DNA from: Anaerolineae bacterium
Lineage (GTDB): Bacteria > Chloroflexota > Anaerolineae > Anaerolineales > Villigracilaceae
Reading direction: 5' to 3'
Assembly: GCA_018648685.1 (NCBI GenBank)
Contig: JABGQT010000078.1
Span: 1-39,382, forward strand
Length of the DNA stretch: 39,382 nt
Part shown: piece after piece, positions 8,146 through 16,824 of the stretch
Layout of the letters: each line of letters starts with the position of its first letter
How positions within the stretch are numbered: position 1 is the stretch's first letter
Notes under the pieces: model-generated
Told to the model about the DNA's origin: nothing
The model's database searches: none
The model's input: only the letters and a program-made list of their open reading frames with translations
Position numbers and translations under genes: made by a program

Positions 8146-8696
8146 TAAACGGGATCCTCTGTCCCCAAGGGCGATTCCATTTCCAATTCGTTTTCGGAAG
8201 CGCTCTTCTTTTGGGCTTGCTCACGTTTCTCCATTATCCAGATGCCGAGCAGCATGACCCCTGTCCCGACGCTGATACTGGCATCCGCTACATTGAAAAC
8301 GGCGAAATTGCCGACAGAGATCCAATCAGTGACAACCCCTTCGAAAAGCAGGCGGTCGGTGAGATTGCCAATGGCTCCGCCTAATTGCATGGCGAGGGCG
8401 AGACGCAGAAACCAGTCTCCTGGCTCGATCTCGCGATAAAACCAGATGATGGCAATAGAGACAAAAAATGCGAGTATGGTGAAAACTTGTGGTATATCCT
8501 GGAAGAGACCAAATGCTGCGCCGTTATTGTGCCAGTGAACGATGCGCATATATTCCCCAAGGTGTGCCCAATTATCGGGCAGCCATGTGCCGCCAGAGGG
8601 GATGTTGCTGCGAACAAGATGTTTTGTCCATTGGTCGAGGGCAATGATGATGCCCGCGACGATGAAAAGGAATGAATAATTTCGTGAAACTTTCAA
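8145..8696 (-). CDS. lspA: Lipoprotein signal peptidase (signal peptidase II)
   Basis: Membrane aspartic protease that cleaves signal peptides of prolipoproteins before the lipid-modified cysteine. Four hydrophobic helices are visible. The two catalytic aspartates are D114 in GGAIGNLTDRL and D138 in FNVADASISVG, and the HNNGAAFG segment is present at 56-63. The charged C-terminal tail is longer than usual (183 residues in total). It will process the several lipoproteins encoded in this window. First gene of a two-gene unit with the pseudouridine synthase. Confidence 0.95.
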   Translation of the reverse strand: MKVSRNYSFLFIVAGIIIALDQWTKHLVRSNIPSGGTWLPDNWAHLGEYMRIVHWHNNGAAFGLFQDIPQVFTILAFFVSIAIIWFYREIEPGDWFLRLALAMQLGGAIGNLTDRLLFEGVVTDWISVGNFAVFNVADASISVGTGVMLLGIWIMEKREQAQKKSASENELEMESPLGTEDPV

Positions 8697-8752
8697 GTTT
8701 TTCTCCTGAATTTTATTTGTGTGTTCGTCTATTTGACCAAACGCCCCTTATT

Positions 8753-9478
8753 CTACCCCAAAGCTGAAAAAAGCATTTTTATCCCGCCAAGTAAAAGGAT
8801 GGCAGCCAGCACTTGCCGAATAATTGGGTCTGGCAATTTTCGGCTGCCGTATTCTGCGCCTATCCAGCCGCCAAAAATGACGGCTATACTCCAGTAGACA
8901 ATTTCTGAGGGCAAACTAAAAGTATTGCTCCAGTAGCCGGCAAGACCAGAAATTGAATTAGTCAAGACGAAAACAGTTGCAATCCCTGCGGTCTCTTTGG
9001 TCGTTGCCCAACCGGTCAGCAAGATGAGGGGGCTAAGAAAAATTGCACCGCCAACGCCTGTAATACCGGCGATAAACCCGATGATCGCACCGCTAAAGAG
9101 AGCCGCCCAAAGCGGTGGCGGCAAAATGTTTTTTTCTTCTACTATACGCGCTGTGGTAAAGAGGCGAGTCGCTGCGTAGAGTAGTAATATGCCGACGATG
9201 CCTTTGTAGATATCTCCGTTAAGATTTAAGCGTCCACCTAGAAAAGCAAAGGGAATCGAGGTAATTGCAAAAGGCCAAAAGAGTTTCCATGAGAAATATC
9301 CAGCGCGGGAATATTTATAAGTCCCGATCGTTGTGACGAGGATATTCAGCGCAAGAGCGGTTGGTTTCATCACATTGGGGTCAACGTTAAAGAGTCCCAT
9401 TAAGGCGAGGTAACCTGAGCCGCCGCCGAGTCCGACAGAGGCATAAAGAAGGGCGATAAGAAAGATGAGAAAGGGCAT
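8753..9478 (-). CDS. TauE/SafE family permease (TSUP)
   Basis: Predicted transporter with about eight helices, 241 residues. The two family half-motifs are visible as VGLGGGSGYLALMGL near the N-terminus and ITGVGGAIFLSPLILL in the middle. Family members export sulfite, sulfoacetate or related anions, or import C2 compounds; the substrate here is not known. It is divergent from the GntR gene. No partner sulfur gene is adjacent, although the NMT1-type importer 3 kb away belongs to a class that often handles sulfonates. Confidence 0.85.
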   Translation of the reverse strand: MPFLIFLIALLYASVGLGGGSGYLALMGLFNVDPNVMKPTALALNILVTTIGTYKYSRAGYFSWKLFWPFAITSIPFAFLGGRLNLNGDIYKGIVGILLLYAATRLFTTARIVEEKNILPPPLWAALFSGAIIGFIAGITGVGGAIFLSPLILLTGWATTKETAGIATVFVLTNSISGLAGYWSNTFSLPSEIVYWSIAVIFGGWIGAEYGSRKLPDPIIRQVLAAILLLGGIKMLFSALG

Positions 9479-9625
9479 ATGTTTTGTTTCTTTTTTTGAT
9501 GAAATAAGAGCTAATTAAGAAATAGCTATCACGTGCAAAGAAATGTAGGTCAATTCTACTCCTAAAGTTGATAGAATATGAGCGGTTCAAAGCCTTAAAT
9601 GCAAGTACTCAAATTCACAATCTTC

Positions 9626-9673
9626 TTGCCTTTTAATCAGATTTATGTTAAAACTAGCAAAAGTCAGACGACT
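9626..9673 (+). promoter_or_regulatory. Promoter and possible operator of the GntR gene
   Basis: TTGCCT (9626-9631) and TAAAAC (9649-9654) are separated by 17 bases. The short inverted repeat AGTC-AGAC-GACT (9662-9673) lies over the expected transcription start and could be an autoregulatory site. The -10 element is weak. Confidence 0.4.
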
Positions 9674-9693
9674 ATCCACTGGTGAAGCTATTT

Positions 9694-10416
9694 ATGATGC
9701 TTGTGACCCGTTCGAAATCCATTGTTGAGCAAGTGAACGAAGTTCTCCGCGAGAGAATTCGTAATGCAACTTACGCCCCAGGGCTTCGTTTACCCTCCGA
9801 GAATGGCTTGGCGGAGGAATTTGGGGTCAGCCGAGCAACAATTCGCACGGTTTTAGCAAAACTATCAGTTGAAGGTCTGATATTAAGACGACAAGGGGAT
9901 GGCACTTATGTTAATGAACGGATTCTTGAAGTAAATACACATCTCGGCGGGTTATGGGACTTTAGCCGCCTTATTGAAAGCAGCGGTTTTTCCTCTTCTA
10001 TTAAAGCCTTATCCTTGCAAGAAACTACAGCCACTGAAGAAGATGCACGTATATTGGCCATAAAAGCCGGAGATAAACTTTTATGGATGAAGCGTCTTTT
10101 TTTAGCGGACGAGAAACCTGTTATTTTGGCAAATAATTTTATTCCATGCTCGTTTCTTAATTGCCCTGTTGAAGAAATCAACGGGCAATTACATATTCGT
10201 GAAATTTTACAGCGGTATTTTCAACAAAGAATTTCTTTTGCTGTTACAGAAATTTCTTCAAGCAATAGCAAAGAATCTTTTAACGAGCTAGGAAATGAAC
10301 TGTCATTAAATTTGAAAATGACCTTTTATAGTGAAGAAAATCAGCCTTTAGCTTTGGGCAACAGTTATTTTAACGACACTTTTTTGCGTCTACGCTTAGT
10401 ACAAGCGTGGGCGTAA
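9694..10416 (+). CDS. GntR family regulator with UTRA domain
   Basis: Transcriptional regulator of the HutC type. The winged helix-turn-helix spans about residues 7-72 (RLPSENGLAEEFGVSRATIRTVLAKL, then GDGTYV). The C-terminal UTRA-like ligand domain includes GDKLLWMKRLFLADEKPVIL. I prefer ATG 9694 over GTG 9682, because GGTGAAG lies six bases before the ATG. It is immediately upstream of, and co-oriented with, the nucleoside-type importer, so it probably controls that operon. HutC-type regulators usually sense a sugar, amino acid or nucleoside derivative; the effector here is unknown. Confidence 0.88.
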   Translation: MMLVTRSKSIVEQVNEVLRERIRNATYAPGLRLPSENGLAEEFGVSRATIRTVLAKLSVEGLILRRQGDGTYVNERILEVNTHLGGLWDFSRLIESSGFSSSIKALSLQETTATEEDARILAIKAGDKLLWMKRLFLADEKPVILANNFIPCSFLNCPVEEINGQLHIREILQRYFQQRISFAVTEISSSNSKESFNELGNELSLNLKMTFYSEENQPLALGNSYFNDTFLRLRLVQAWA

Positions 10417-10477
10417 GAAGAACTTTTTGAAAACTACTCGTTTTTGAAAAGGTATTCGGAGGAGGCACCACTTACCC

Positions 10478-11626
10478 ATGCGATCTAGACTAAATTCTTT
10501 ATTTGATGCGCTCTTGCCCGTTTTGGCAACTCTTGCTGCACTTGCGGTAGGAGCAGTGATGCTGATTATTTTGCGTGTCAGCCCTGTTGAGGCCTATGGT
10601 GCGCTTTGGGAAGGTGCCTTTGGTAGCACCAATGCGATAGCTGAAACTCTTGTCAAGTCGGTTCCGCTTCTATTGGTTGGCTTAGGCATATGTATTGCCT
10701 TCCGTGCCAGTGTAATTAATATCGGTGCTGAAGGGCAAATGATTATTGGCGGCCTCCTAGCTACGCAAATAGGAATCGTTTTCACTGATTTACCAGGCTG
10801 GCTCGTAATCGTGATGGCAATTTTTGCTGGTTTTCTAGGTGGCGCGATTTGGGGCGGTATTCCTGGTGCGCTCAAAGCTTATTTCAATGTGAACGAAATT
10901 TTGAGTACGGTAATGATGAATGCTATCGCCGTGCAGATTATGAATTTCATGTTGCGTGGACCGATGATTGACCCCGTGCAATTGGAAAAAGCCTCTAAAA
11001 TCCCACAGACGGCTCGCTTAGCCGAAGCTTTTCGTTTGCCGCGTTTGGCGCCCACTCGTTTGCATCTTGGATTTATTATTGCAATCGCTTTGGCTATTTT
11101 GGTATATATCCTTTTATGGCGAACAACTTTGGGATATAGAATTCGCGCTGTTGGGCAAAACCCACACGCCTCACGTTACGGTGGTATCCGCGTACGCAGA
11201 CGCATTGTAACCGCCCTCCTTTTAAGTGGGGCTTTGGCTGGAATTGCTGGTGCTATTCAAGTTTATGGCGTGAATTACAGGATGATAACAGATGGCTCCT
11301 CTACAGGCTTTACAGGTGGGGCGGGCTTTAATGGAATCGTAGCAGCGTTATTTGGGCAATTACATCCGATTGGAACAATCCCGGCTTCAATTTTCTTTGG
11401 GGCGTTGTTGGTTGGGGCAAATAAAATGCAACGTGCTGTACAAATCCCCTCGGCGTTGATTGGTGCCTTGAACGGGCTTGTCGTTATTTTTGTTGTTGGG
11501 AGCGAAATATGGCGCAGAAAACGACAAAAAGTGCGTCTTTCTGCTGAAGACAGTGAAGATGAAAACAAATCTCCGCCATTAGAACCAGATACAAGCACAG
11601 ACATACCTGAGGAGGTGATAGCATGA
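10478..11626 (+). CDS. BMP-type nucleoside ABC permease 1
   Basis: Inner-membrane subunit of the NupP/YufP class of the BmpD-type nucleoside and simple-sugar importers. It has 382 residues and about 8-10 helices. The conserved segments ASVINIGAEGQM and TLGYRIRAVGQNPHASRYGGI are diagnostic. The charged C-terminal tail (about 340-382) is an addition. GGAGGAGG precedes the start. Its end overlaps the second permease gene by four bases. The two permeases form a heterodimer, as is usual in this family. Confidence 0.88.
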   Translation: MRSRLNSLFDALLPVLATLAALAVGAVMLIILRVSPVEAYGALWEGAFGSTNAIAETLVKSVPLLLVGLGICIAFRASVINIGAEGQMIIGGLLATQIGIVFTDLPGWLVIVMAIFAGFLGGAIWGGIPGALKAYFNVNEILSTVMMNAIAVQIMNFMLRGPMIDPVQLEKASKIPQTARLAEAFRLPRLAPTRLHLGFIIAIALAILVYILLWRTTLGYRIRAVGQNPHASRYGGIRVRRRIVTALLLSGALAGIAGAIQVYGVNYRMITDGSSTGFTGGAGFNGIVAALFGQLHPIGTIPASIFFGALLVGANKMQRAVQIPSALIGALNGLVVIFVVGSEIWRRKRQKVRLSAEDSEDENKSPPLEPDTSTDIPEEVIA

Positions 11627-12543
11627 GTCCTGAACTCGTTATTGTCGGTATTCTAACTTCGGGTATTCGTTTAGCTACGCCCTATCTTTACGCTGCTATT
11701 GGCGAAGCTTTTGGTCAGCGGAGCGGTGTTCTTAACCTTGGTGTAGATGGTCAAATGTTGCTTGGCGCATTCGCCGCATTTTATGTTACTTTTACAACTG
11801 GTAATCTTTGGTTAGGGCTATTAGCCGCTGTTATCGTTGGTGCGTTGATGGGCTTGGCAATGGCATTTGTCACTGTCAACCTGCAAGCCGTACAGGGGAT
11901 TAGCGGTATCGGCTTCTACCTTTTTGGTTTAGGCATGAGCGAATTGCTTTTTAAGATGTTGGTCGGTACAGTGAAAACAGTATCGGGTTTTCAACCAATA
12001 GCTATTCCTGTTTTGAGTAAAATTCCTTATATAGGACAAGTTTTTTTTGAACAAAGCATTATGGTTTATGGCGCATTTTTACTTGTGCCTATTGCTTGGT
12101 TCGTGCTTAATAAAACAACACTAGGATTAAAAATTCGCGCAGTTGGAGAAAATCCAGAAGCGGCAGATTCGCTTGGGGTGAGCGTAGCGCGCGTTCGCTA
12201 TTTTACTGTTACCTTAGGCGGCATTTTATCTGGTGTTGCAGGCGCATCTATGTCAATTTCTTTGCTGAATCTTTTTCAAGAAAATATGACAAGCGGGCTG
12301 GGATTTATCGCAGTTGCTCTTGTTTATTTTGGTGCATGGAAAGCATGGGGCGTTTTGGCTGGTGCTTTGCTTTTTAGTCTTATTAATGCTTCTCAACTTT
12401 GGATGAAAGTATTAGAAGTGCCAATCAATTCAGAACTTGCTTCAACCTTGCCTTATATTTTGACAATTATTGTATTAGCAATGAGTGCTTCACGGGTGCG
12501 ATCACCCTCTGCGCTGACGAAGCCTTTTGATAGAGGTGATTAA
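11623..12543 (+). CDS. BMP-type nucleoside ABC permease 2
   Basis: Second channel subunit, NupQ/YufQ class, 306 residues and about eight to ten helices. The motifs RSGVLNLGVDGQMLLGAF and TTLGLKIRAVGENPEAADSLGVSV mirror those of the first permease. The start overlaps the preceding stop as ATGA, and GGAGGTG lies upstream, so the pair is translationally coupled. A 220-base gap with a repeat-like segment separates it from the binding-protein gene. Confidence 0.88.
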   Translation: MSPELVIVGILTSGIRLATPYLYAAIGEAFGQRSGVLNLGVDGQMLLGAFAAFYVTFTTGNLWLGLLAAVIVGALMGLAMAFVTVNLQAVQGISGIGFYLFGLGMSELLFKMLVGTVKTVSGFQPIAIPVLSKIPYIGQVFFEQSIMVYGAFLLVPIAWFVLNKTTLGLKIRAVGENPEAADSLGVSVARVRYFTVTLGGILSGVAGASMSISLLNLFQENMTSGLGFIAVALVYFGAWKAWGVLAGALLFSLINASQLWMKVLEVPINSELASTLPYILTIIVLAMSASRVRSPSALTKPFDRGD

Positions 12544-12551
12544 CGCAAAAA

Positions 12552-12634
12552 GTGAAGCGTGAAAAACGATATGAAACCAAATAAGGATTACGTATTAGGG
12601 TTTCACGAAACACGAAACAAAGTTTACGCCTCAC
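12552..12634. repeat. Degenerate inverted-repeat element
   Basis: GTGAAGCGTGAAAAAC at 12552-12567 is matched imperfectly by the reverse complement of GTTTACGCCTCAC at 12622-12634. Several GTTTCACG/CACGAAAC words lie inside. It looks like a decayed palindromic element. The rest of the gap up to the binding-protein gene has a strong AAGGAGG at about 12696 with no start codon at a useful distance. Confidence 0.4.
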
Positions 12635-12763
12635 AAACGCTATTTACAGCAACCAAATTGAAAACAAGTCCGTAACAGCACTATATCCCCCCAACAAGGA
12701 GGTGGTTCGCTCAAATCTGGCTCGTATTTGTCTAACTTATTCAACAATCTCTAGGAGAAGAAA

Positions 12764-13843
12764 ATGAAAAAACTACTATTTGTTTTAGTACTAACATTTG
12801 CATTGGCGCTCACCGCTTGTGGTGGCGCACCTGCTGAACCTGCACCAGAAGCCCCCGCCGCAGAAGAAGCTCCCGCTGAAGAAGCCCCCGCCGCAGAAGA
12901 AGCTCCTGCTGAAGAAGCCCCTGTCGAAGAAATGGCAGAAGCTTTTAAAGTTGCTGTCATTATGCCTAGCTCTATCACCGACTTGGCTTTTAGCCAAAGC
13001 ATGTTCGATGCTTTGCTCTCCATCCAGGAAGAAATGGGCGGAGAAGAAGCAATGGAAATTGCTTACTCTGAAGGCATGTTCAAAGTAGATGATGCTGCCG
13101 CTGCAATTCGCGATTACGCCGCAGAAGGTTATGATCTAGTCATTGCACATGGCTCACAATATGGCTCATCTTTGCAAGAAATTGCACCTGATTTCCCCGA
13201 AACTGCTTTTGCATGGGGAACAACCCTCGAAACCTTTGGTGAACCCAATATTTCTGCTTATGAAGCCAACTCTCACGAGGGTGGCTACGTAAATGGTGTA
13301 CTTGCTGCCAGCGTCTCAGAAAGTGGCGTAATTGGTGTTGTAGGACCCATCGAAGTTGGTGATGCCGCTCTTTATGTTAAAGGCTTCATCGCCGGGGCAG
13401 AATCAGTCAACCCTGACGTAGACGTAAAAGTCATCTGGACAGGTTCTTTCGGCGACACAGGCTTAGGCACTGAAGCTGGCAACACACATATTGCCGCAGG
13501 CGCAGATGTGCTCACAGGAACCGCTCAAATGGTTACCGGCGCAATTGGCTTGACGCAAGAACAAGGCTTAGCTTGGTTCGGCACACAATCTGCTCAAACC
13601 TCTGTTGGTCCTGATTCTGTTGTAGCCAGCCAGGTTTATAACTGGACAGGTCCCCTCAAAGAAATTATTGCTGGTACTCAAGAAGGTGATTTTGGTGGCG
13701 AAGCCTACACAATCACGCTTGAGAACGGTGGTCTTGTAATGGATTACAATAGCAACTATGCTCTTTCAGACGAAGCAAAAGCCGCCGCAGATGCAGCAGT
13801 CGCTGGCATCATTGATGGCTCCCTTGTTATCCCCGTAGAATAA
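12764..13843 (+). CDS. BMP family nucleoside-binding lipoprotein
   Basis: Extracellular solute receptor of the Bmp/PnrA family, which bind purine or other nucleosides. The signal peptide ends in the lipobox LTAC (C19). An Ala/Pro/Glu linker to about residue 56 is encoded by a 33-bp DNA tandem repeat (12848-12880 and 12881-12913). The body begins FKVAVIMPSSITDLAFSQSM and has YDLVIAHGSQYG and VIGVVGPIEVGD, matching the periplasmic-binding fold of BMP proteins. GGAG lies seven bases before the ATG. Two terminators follow. It sits third in the operon, after the permeases, unlike the usual receptor-first order. Confidence 0.9.
   Translation: MKKLLFVLVLTFALALTACGGAPAEPAPEAPAAEEAPAEEAPAAEEAPAEEAPVEEMAEAFKVAVIMPSSITDLAFSQSMFDALLSIQEEMGGEEAMEIAYSEGMFKVDDAAAAIRDYAAEGYDLVIAHGSQYGSSLQEIAPDFPETAFAWGTTLETFGEPNISAYEANSHEGGYVNGVLAASVSESGVIGVVGPIEVGDAALYVKGFIAGAESVNPDVDVKVIWTGSFGDTGLGTEAGNTHIAAGADVLTGTAQMVTGAIGLTQEQGLAWFGTQSAQTSVGPDSVVASQVYNWTGPLKEIIAGTQEGDFGGEAYTITLENGGLVMDYNSNYALSDEAKAAADAAVAGIIDGSLVIPVE
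12848..12913 (+). repeat. 33-bp coding tandem repeat
   Basis: Two almost identical 33-bp copies, plus a partial third, encode the EAPAAEEAPAE linker between the lipid anchor and the receptor body. Such repeats can change linker length by slippage. Confidence 0.75.
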
Positions 13844-13852
13844 GTTTCTAAT

Positions 13853-13924
13853 AAAGCTGACAGGTTCCAAACCTGTCAGCTTTTCTCAAAAGGATATAAA
13901 TTCCGGTTTATATCCTTTTGAGAA
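13853..13924 (+). terminator. Tandem terminators between receptor and ATPase genes
   Basis: Two hairpins follow each other. AAAGCTGACAGG/CCTGTCAGCTTT (13853-13883) is followed by TTTT. A longer one, with arms TTCTCAAAAGGATATAAA (13883-13900) and its complement (13907-13924), follows directly. Both would stop transcripts after the receptor gene. A further small GC hairpin lies near 13932-13950. Confidence 0.8.
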
Positions 13925-14031
13925 AAAACAATGCGGATCGGATGCATCCGCCCCGCACGTAACATTAACTTGCCACCCTTTAATGAAAATTAGTTTGAAG
14001 AAAAACAAATTCCGTTAAATAGGACAAATCA

Positions 14032-15609
14032 ATGACCGAAAATAAACTCCCCTCAGGACACACCCGAATCGACTCCCTCGAAATGCGCGGAATCACCAAA
14101 CGTTTCCCCGGCGTTCTTGCCAACGACAAAGTGGATTTTGACGTCCGCTCTGGCGAAGTGCATGCCCTCTTAGGAGAAAACGGTGCAGGGAAAAGCACCT
14201 TAATGAAGGTCCTCTACGGTATGTATGGACCAGAAGAAGGCGATATTTTCCTAAATGGAAAGAAAATCACCATTGATTCCCCAACTGACTCCATCAATCA
14301 TGGCATCGGGATGATCCATCAGCATTTCATGCTCGTGGAGACTCTCACAGTTGCAGAAAATGTTGCCTTGGGGCTTCCCTCCTCGCGCGGATTTTTGACC
14401 GATCTCGATAAAGTTTCTGAACGGATATTAGAACTCGCCGACATCTACGGCTTAAAAATTGACCCGGATGCCTATATTTGGCAACTCTCTGTCGGGCAAC
14501 AACAACGCGTGGAAATTATTAAGGCACTCTATCGTGGAGCCGCTTTGCTTATTCTCGATGAGCCTACGGCTGTGCTTACGCCCCAGGAAGTGGATGAATT
14601 CTTTGTCATCATGCGCCAAATGGTCGCCGATGGGCATGGACTTATCTTCATCTCGCATAAATTGCACGAAATTATGGATATATGTGACCGCGTTACCGTT
14701 TTGCGTGATGGTGCGAAAATTGGTACAAAAACCATTGCTGATATTACAAAGTCAGAACTCGCAAATTGGATGGTCGGACGCGAAGTCATCATGACCCGTG
14801 AGCTTGATGATGTTGAGCGTGGTAAACCTCGCTTAAGTCTTGAAAATATTTCCTGCGATAGTGATCGAGGAACGCCTGCTTTACGCAGTGTTTCTCTCGA
14901 TGTTCATGCAGGAGAGATTTTGGGCTTGGCAGGAATTTCTGGGAACGGACAACGTGAATTAGCGGAATCAATTACGGGGCTGCGTGAGGTCACGAACGGC
15001 AAGGTAATTCTCGAAGGCGAAGATGTTACAAACTTCCGCCCAGGTGACGTGACCGAGCGGATGCTATCCTATGTCCCCGAAGAACGCATGAAAGATGGCA
15101 TGATCAAGGATTTCTCCATATCTGAGAATATGGTTTTGCGTGAGCATCATATTAGTCCCTTTGCTGAAAAAGGTTTTCTCATGTTGAAAACCATTGCCGA
15201 GCATACTGACGATATGATACAAAAATTCCGTGTAAAAACACCCTCAAGAGAGACAAAGGCAGGCAGCCTTTCTGGCGGGAACATCCAAAAAGTTGTTTTG
15301 GCACGTGAGATTTCTCGTAATCCGCGGGTGCTTTTGGCAGCCCAGCCAACTCGTGGCTTGGATGTAGGCGCGACTGAGTATGTTCATGCCCAATTGCTTG
15401 AGCAACGAAAAAATGGCACTGCGATCATGATGGTTTCTGAAGACCTTGATGAGGTAATGGCACTCTCTGATCGAATTGCCGTTATTTGTGAAGGTGAAAT
15501 TATGGGGATTGTGCCGCGTAACGAAGCCACCCCGCAAAAACTTGGCCTAATGATGGCAGGCGTTGTTCCTGAAGAAGAAGAGACAAGAACGACATCATTT
15601 ACTTTATAG
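14032..15609 (+). CDS. Double-domain ATPase of the nucleoside importer
   Basis: Both ATPase halves are on one chain, NupO/MglA/RbsA type, 525 residues. The first half has Walker A GENGAGKST (48-56), signature LSVGQQQR and Walker B LLILDEPTAVLTPQE. The second half has the degenerate GISGNGQREL in place of Walker A, the signature LSGGNIQK and the AAQPTRGLDVGA segment, as is normal in this family, so only one site is likely to be fully active. It completes the importer with the two permeases and the BMP lipoprotein. A GGAC-type ribosome site precedes the ATG. It is followed by a strong bidirectional terminator. Confidence 0.9.
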   Translation: MTENKLPSGHTRIDSLEMRGITKRFPGVLANDKVDFDVRSGEVHALLGENGAGKSTLMKVLYGMYGPEEGDIFLNGKKITIDSPTDSINHGIGMIHQHFMLVETLTVAENVALGLPSSRGFLTDLDKVSERILELADIYGLKIDPDAYIWQLSVGQQQRVEIIKALYRGAALLILDEPTAVLTPQEVDEFFVIMRQMVADGHGLIFISHKLHEIMDICDRVTVLRDGAKIGTKTIADITKSELANWMVGREVIMTRELDDVERGKPRLSLENISCDSDRGTPALRSVSLDVHAGEILGLAGISGNGQRELAESITGLREVTNGKVILEGEDVTNFRPGDVTERMLSYVPEERMKDGMIKDFSISENMVLREHHISPFAEKGFLMLKTIAEHTDDMIQKFRVKTPSRETKAGSLSGGNIQKVVLAREISRNPRVLLAAQPTRGLDVGATEYVHAQLLEQRKNGTAIMMVSEDLDEVMALSDRIAVICEGEIMGIVPRNEATPQKLGLMMAGVVPEEEETRTTSFTL

Positions 15610-15660
15610 GAAGAGTTTTTCCTTGAAAATCTAAAGGCAATTGTTGCCCTGTTCTAAAAG

Positions 15661-15705
15661 AAAAAGATGCTTTGGTTCATACTATAGCCAAAGCATCTTT
15701 TTTCT
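15661..15705. terminator. Bidirectional intrinsic terminator
   Basis: AAAAAGATGCTTTGG and CCAAAGCATCTTTTT form a perfect 15-bp stem with a 12-base loop and T/A tracts on both sides. It separates the convergent importer operon and the lipoprotein gene. Confidence 0.9.
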
Positions 15706-15738
15706 TTTCATCGTAGAGAATCTAAAGATATAGAAAGG

Positions 15739-16824
15739 CTATTTTTCCTCAATTTCCTTTTTTACATAAAGCAGACTATCTTGCAATATAAATATGACTT
15801 CATTCCAAAAGTCATCAATATCATTGTAGATATAAAGTCGTTCTAGCTCGGAGCGGGCTGTGGCTAGATCGCCGAGATAGATATAGTCGAGAGAAAGATG
15901 CAAAATACTACATTTGCTGGTTTCATCCCACTCACCGTTTTCATAAGTTTCTGCTTTCGAAACTCTCTCTGCGTTTTTTGTATCTCTCAAAATATCTTCT
16001 GCATATTCTTGAGGGAAGTTTGGACTATTAGGGAGATAACTCTCTTTTTCGGCATCATACGACATGATAACTTTTACAAAAGGAGAACTGACAAAGGGAC
16101 AATACTGGTAGGCAAAAATATCATCGGCTGTGATGAACTCGTAAATGCCATCCTCGTCGAGGTCTTTGAATTGCCCGCTAGCATTCGATTCCGGGGTTTT
16201 CAAGATCAGTGTTGGCGTTTCCCGGAGGCTATAAACATGGGTGCTGAAACAACAATGTGCGCCGCCTGAATAGCTTTCCGCGATCACTTCAGGGTAGCCA
16301 TCTCCGTTAATATCTGTATTAGTTAGATGAGCGATTTCGACAGCCTGCTCTATCTTGATGCTTTCCATGCCCGTTTTTTCGATCAGAATAACATCTTCAA
16401 AGCCGGTTTCACTGTCGGTATGCCGCCAGTAGCGAATCCCGTAAGCGCCGATCAGGACTTCATTTTCCAGTCTATAGCTGCCGCCTGGGGATTGAGCTGG
16501 TGGCGGGACGGGTTTCTCTTCTTCTATTAAATCGTCGGGACTGATCTCAGGCGTTAGCGTAGGGATCGGCGTAGCTGTGTAGTTCGCAACTGCCGTTGCT
16601 GTTTGAGCGGCAGCTTCTGTTTGAGTTGCAAGGATGTCAGGAGTGGGGCTAAAAAGGAGGGCGAGGGCCGCTTGTGTTGAAATGACCGATTCTGTTTCAG
16701 CAGCAGATGTCAACATAGCGGGAGCAAGTGTTGGGGTCGGGGGCGAAACGGGCGCAAAAAGTCCACAGGCAAGACTGAAAAATATCAAAAAGGGTAGAAG
16801 TAGCTTTATGCGTCGCATCATCAT
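15739..16824 (-). CDS. Hypothetical lipoprotein with Asp-rich loops
   Basis: Surface lipoprotein of unknown function, 361 residues. The lipobox is FSLAC (C20). A Thr/Pro/Ala-rich spacer with TPT-type repeats extends to about residue 95, typical of Chloroflexota surface proteins. The body contains two calcium-loop-like motifs, TDINGDGYPEV and KDLDEDGIYEF, as in FG-GAP/VCBS propeller repeats, together with a cysteine pair in GGAHCCFSTH. The C-terminal 70 residues are helical. The ATG follows directly after the nucleoside kinase stop codon, so it is the last gene of that operon. Three ATG codons are consecutive; which is used is unclear. Confidence 0.75.
   Translation of the reverse strand: MMMRRIKLLLPFLIFFSLACGLFAPVSPPTPTLAPAMLTSAAETESVISTQAALALLFSPTPDILATQTEAAAQTATAVANYTATPIPTLTPEISPDDLIEEEKPVPPPAQSPGGSYRLENEVLIGAYGIRYWRHTDSETGFEDVILIEKTGMESIKIEQAVEIAHLTNTDINGDGYPEVIAESYSGGAHCCFSTHVYSLRETPTLILKTPESNASGQFKDLDEDGIYEFITADDIFAYQYCPFVSSPFVKVIMSYDAEKESYLPNSPNFPQEYAEDILRDTKNAERVSKAETYENGEWDETSKCSILHLSLDYIYLGDLATARSELERLYIYNDIDDFWNEVIFILQDSLLYVKKEIEEK

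Noticed and set aside
12703-12768. Short GTG-started ORF after a perfect AAGGAGG, ending in TGA over the receptor ATG
   Set aside because: The GTG overlaps the ribosome site with no spacing, and the 21-residue product has no recognisable character. A leader peptide is possible but unsupported.
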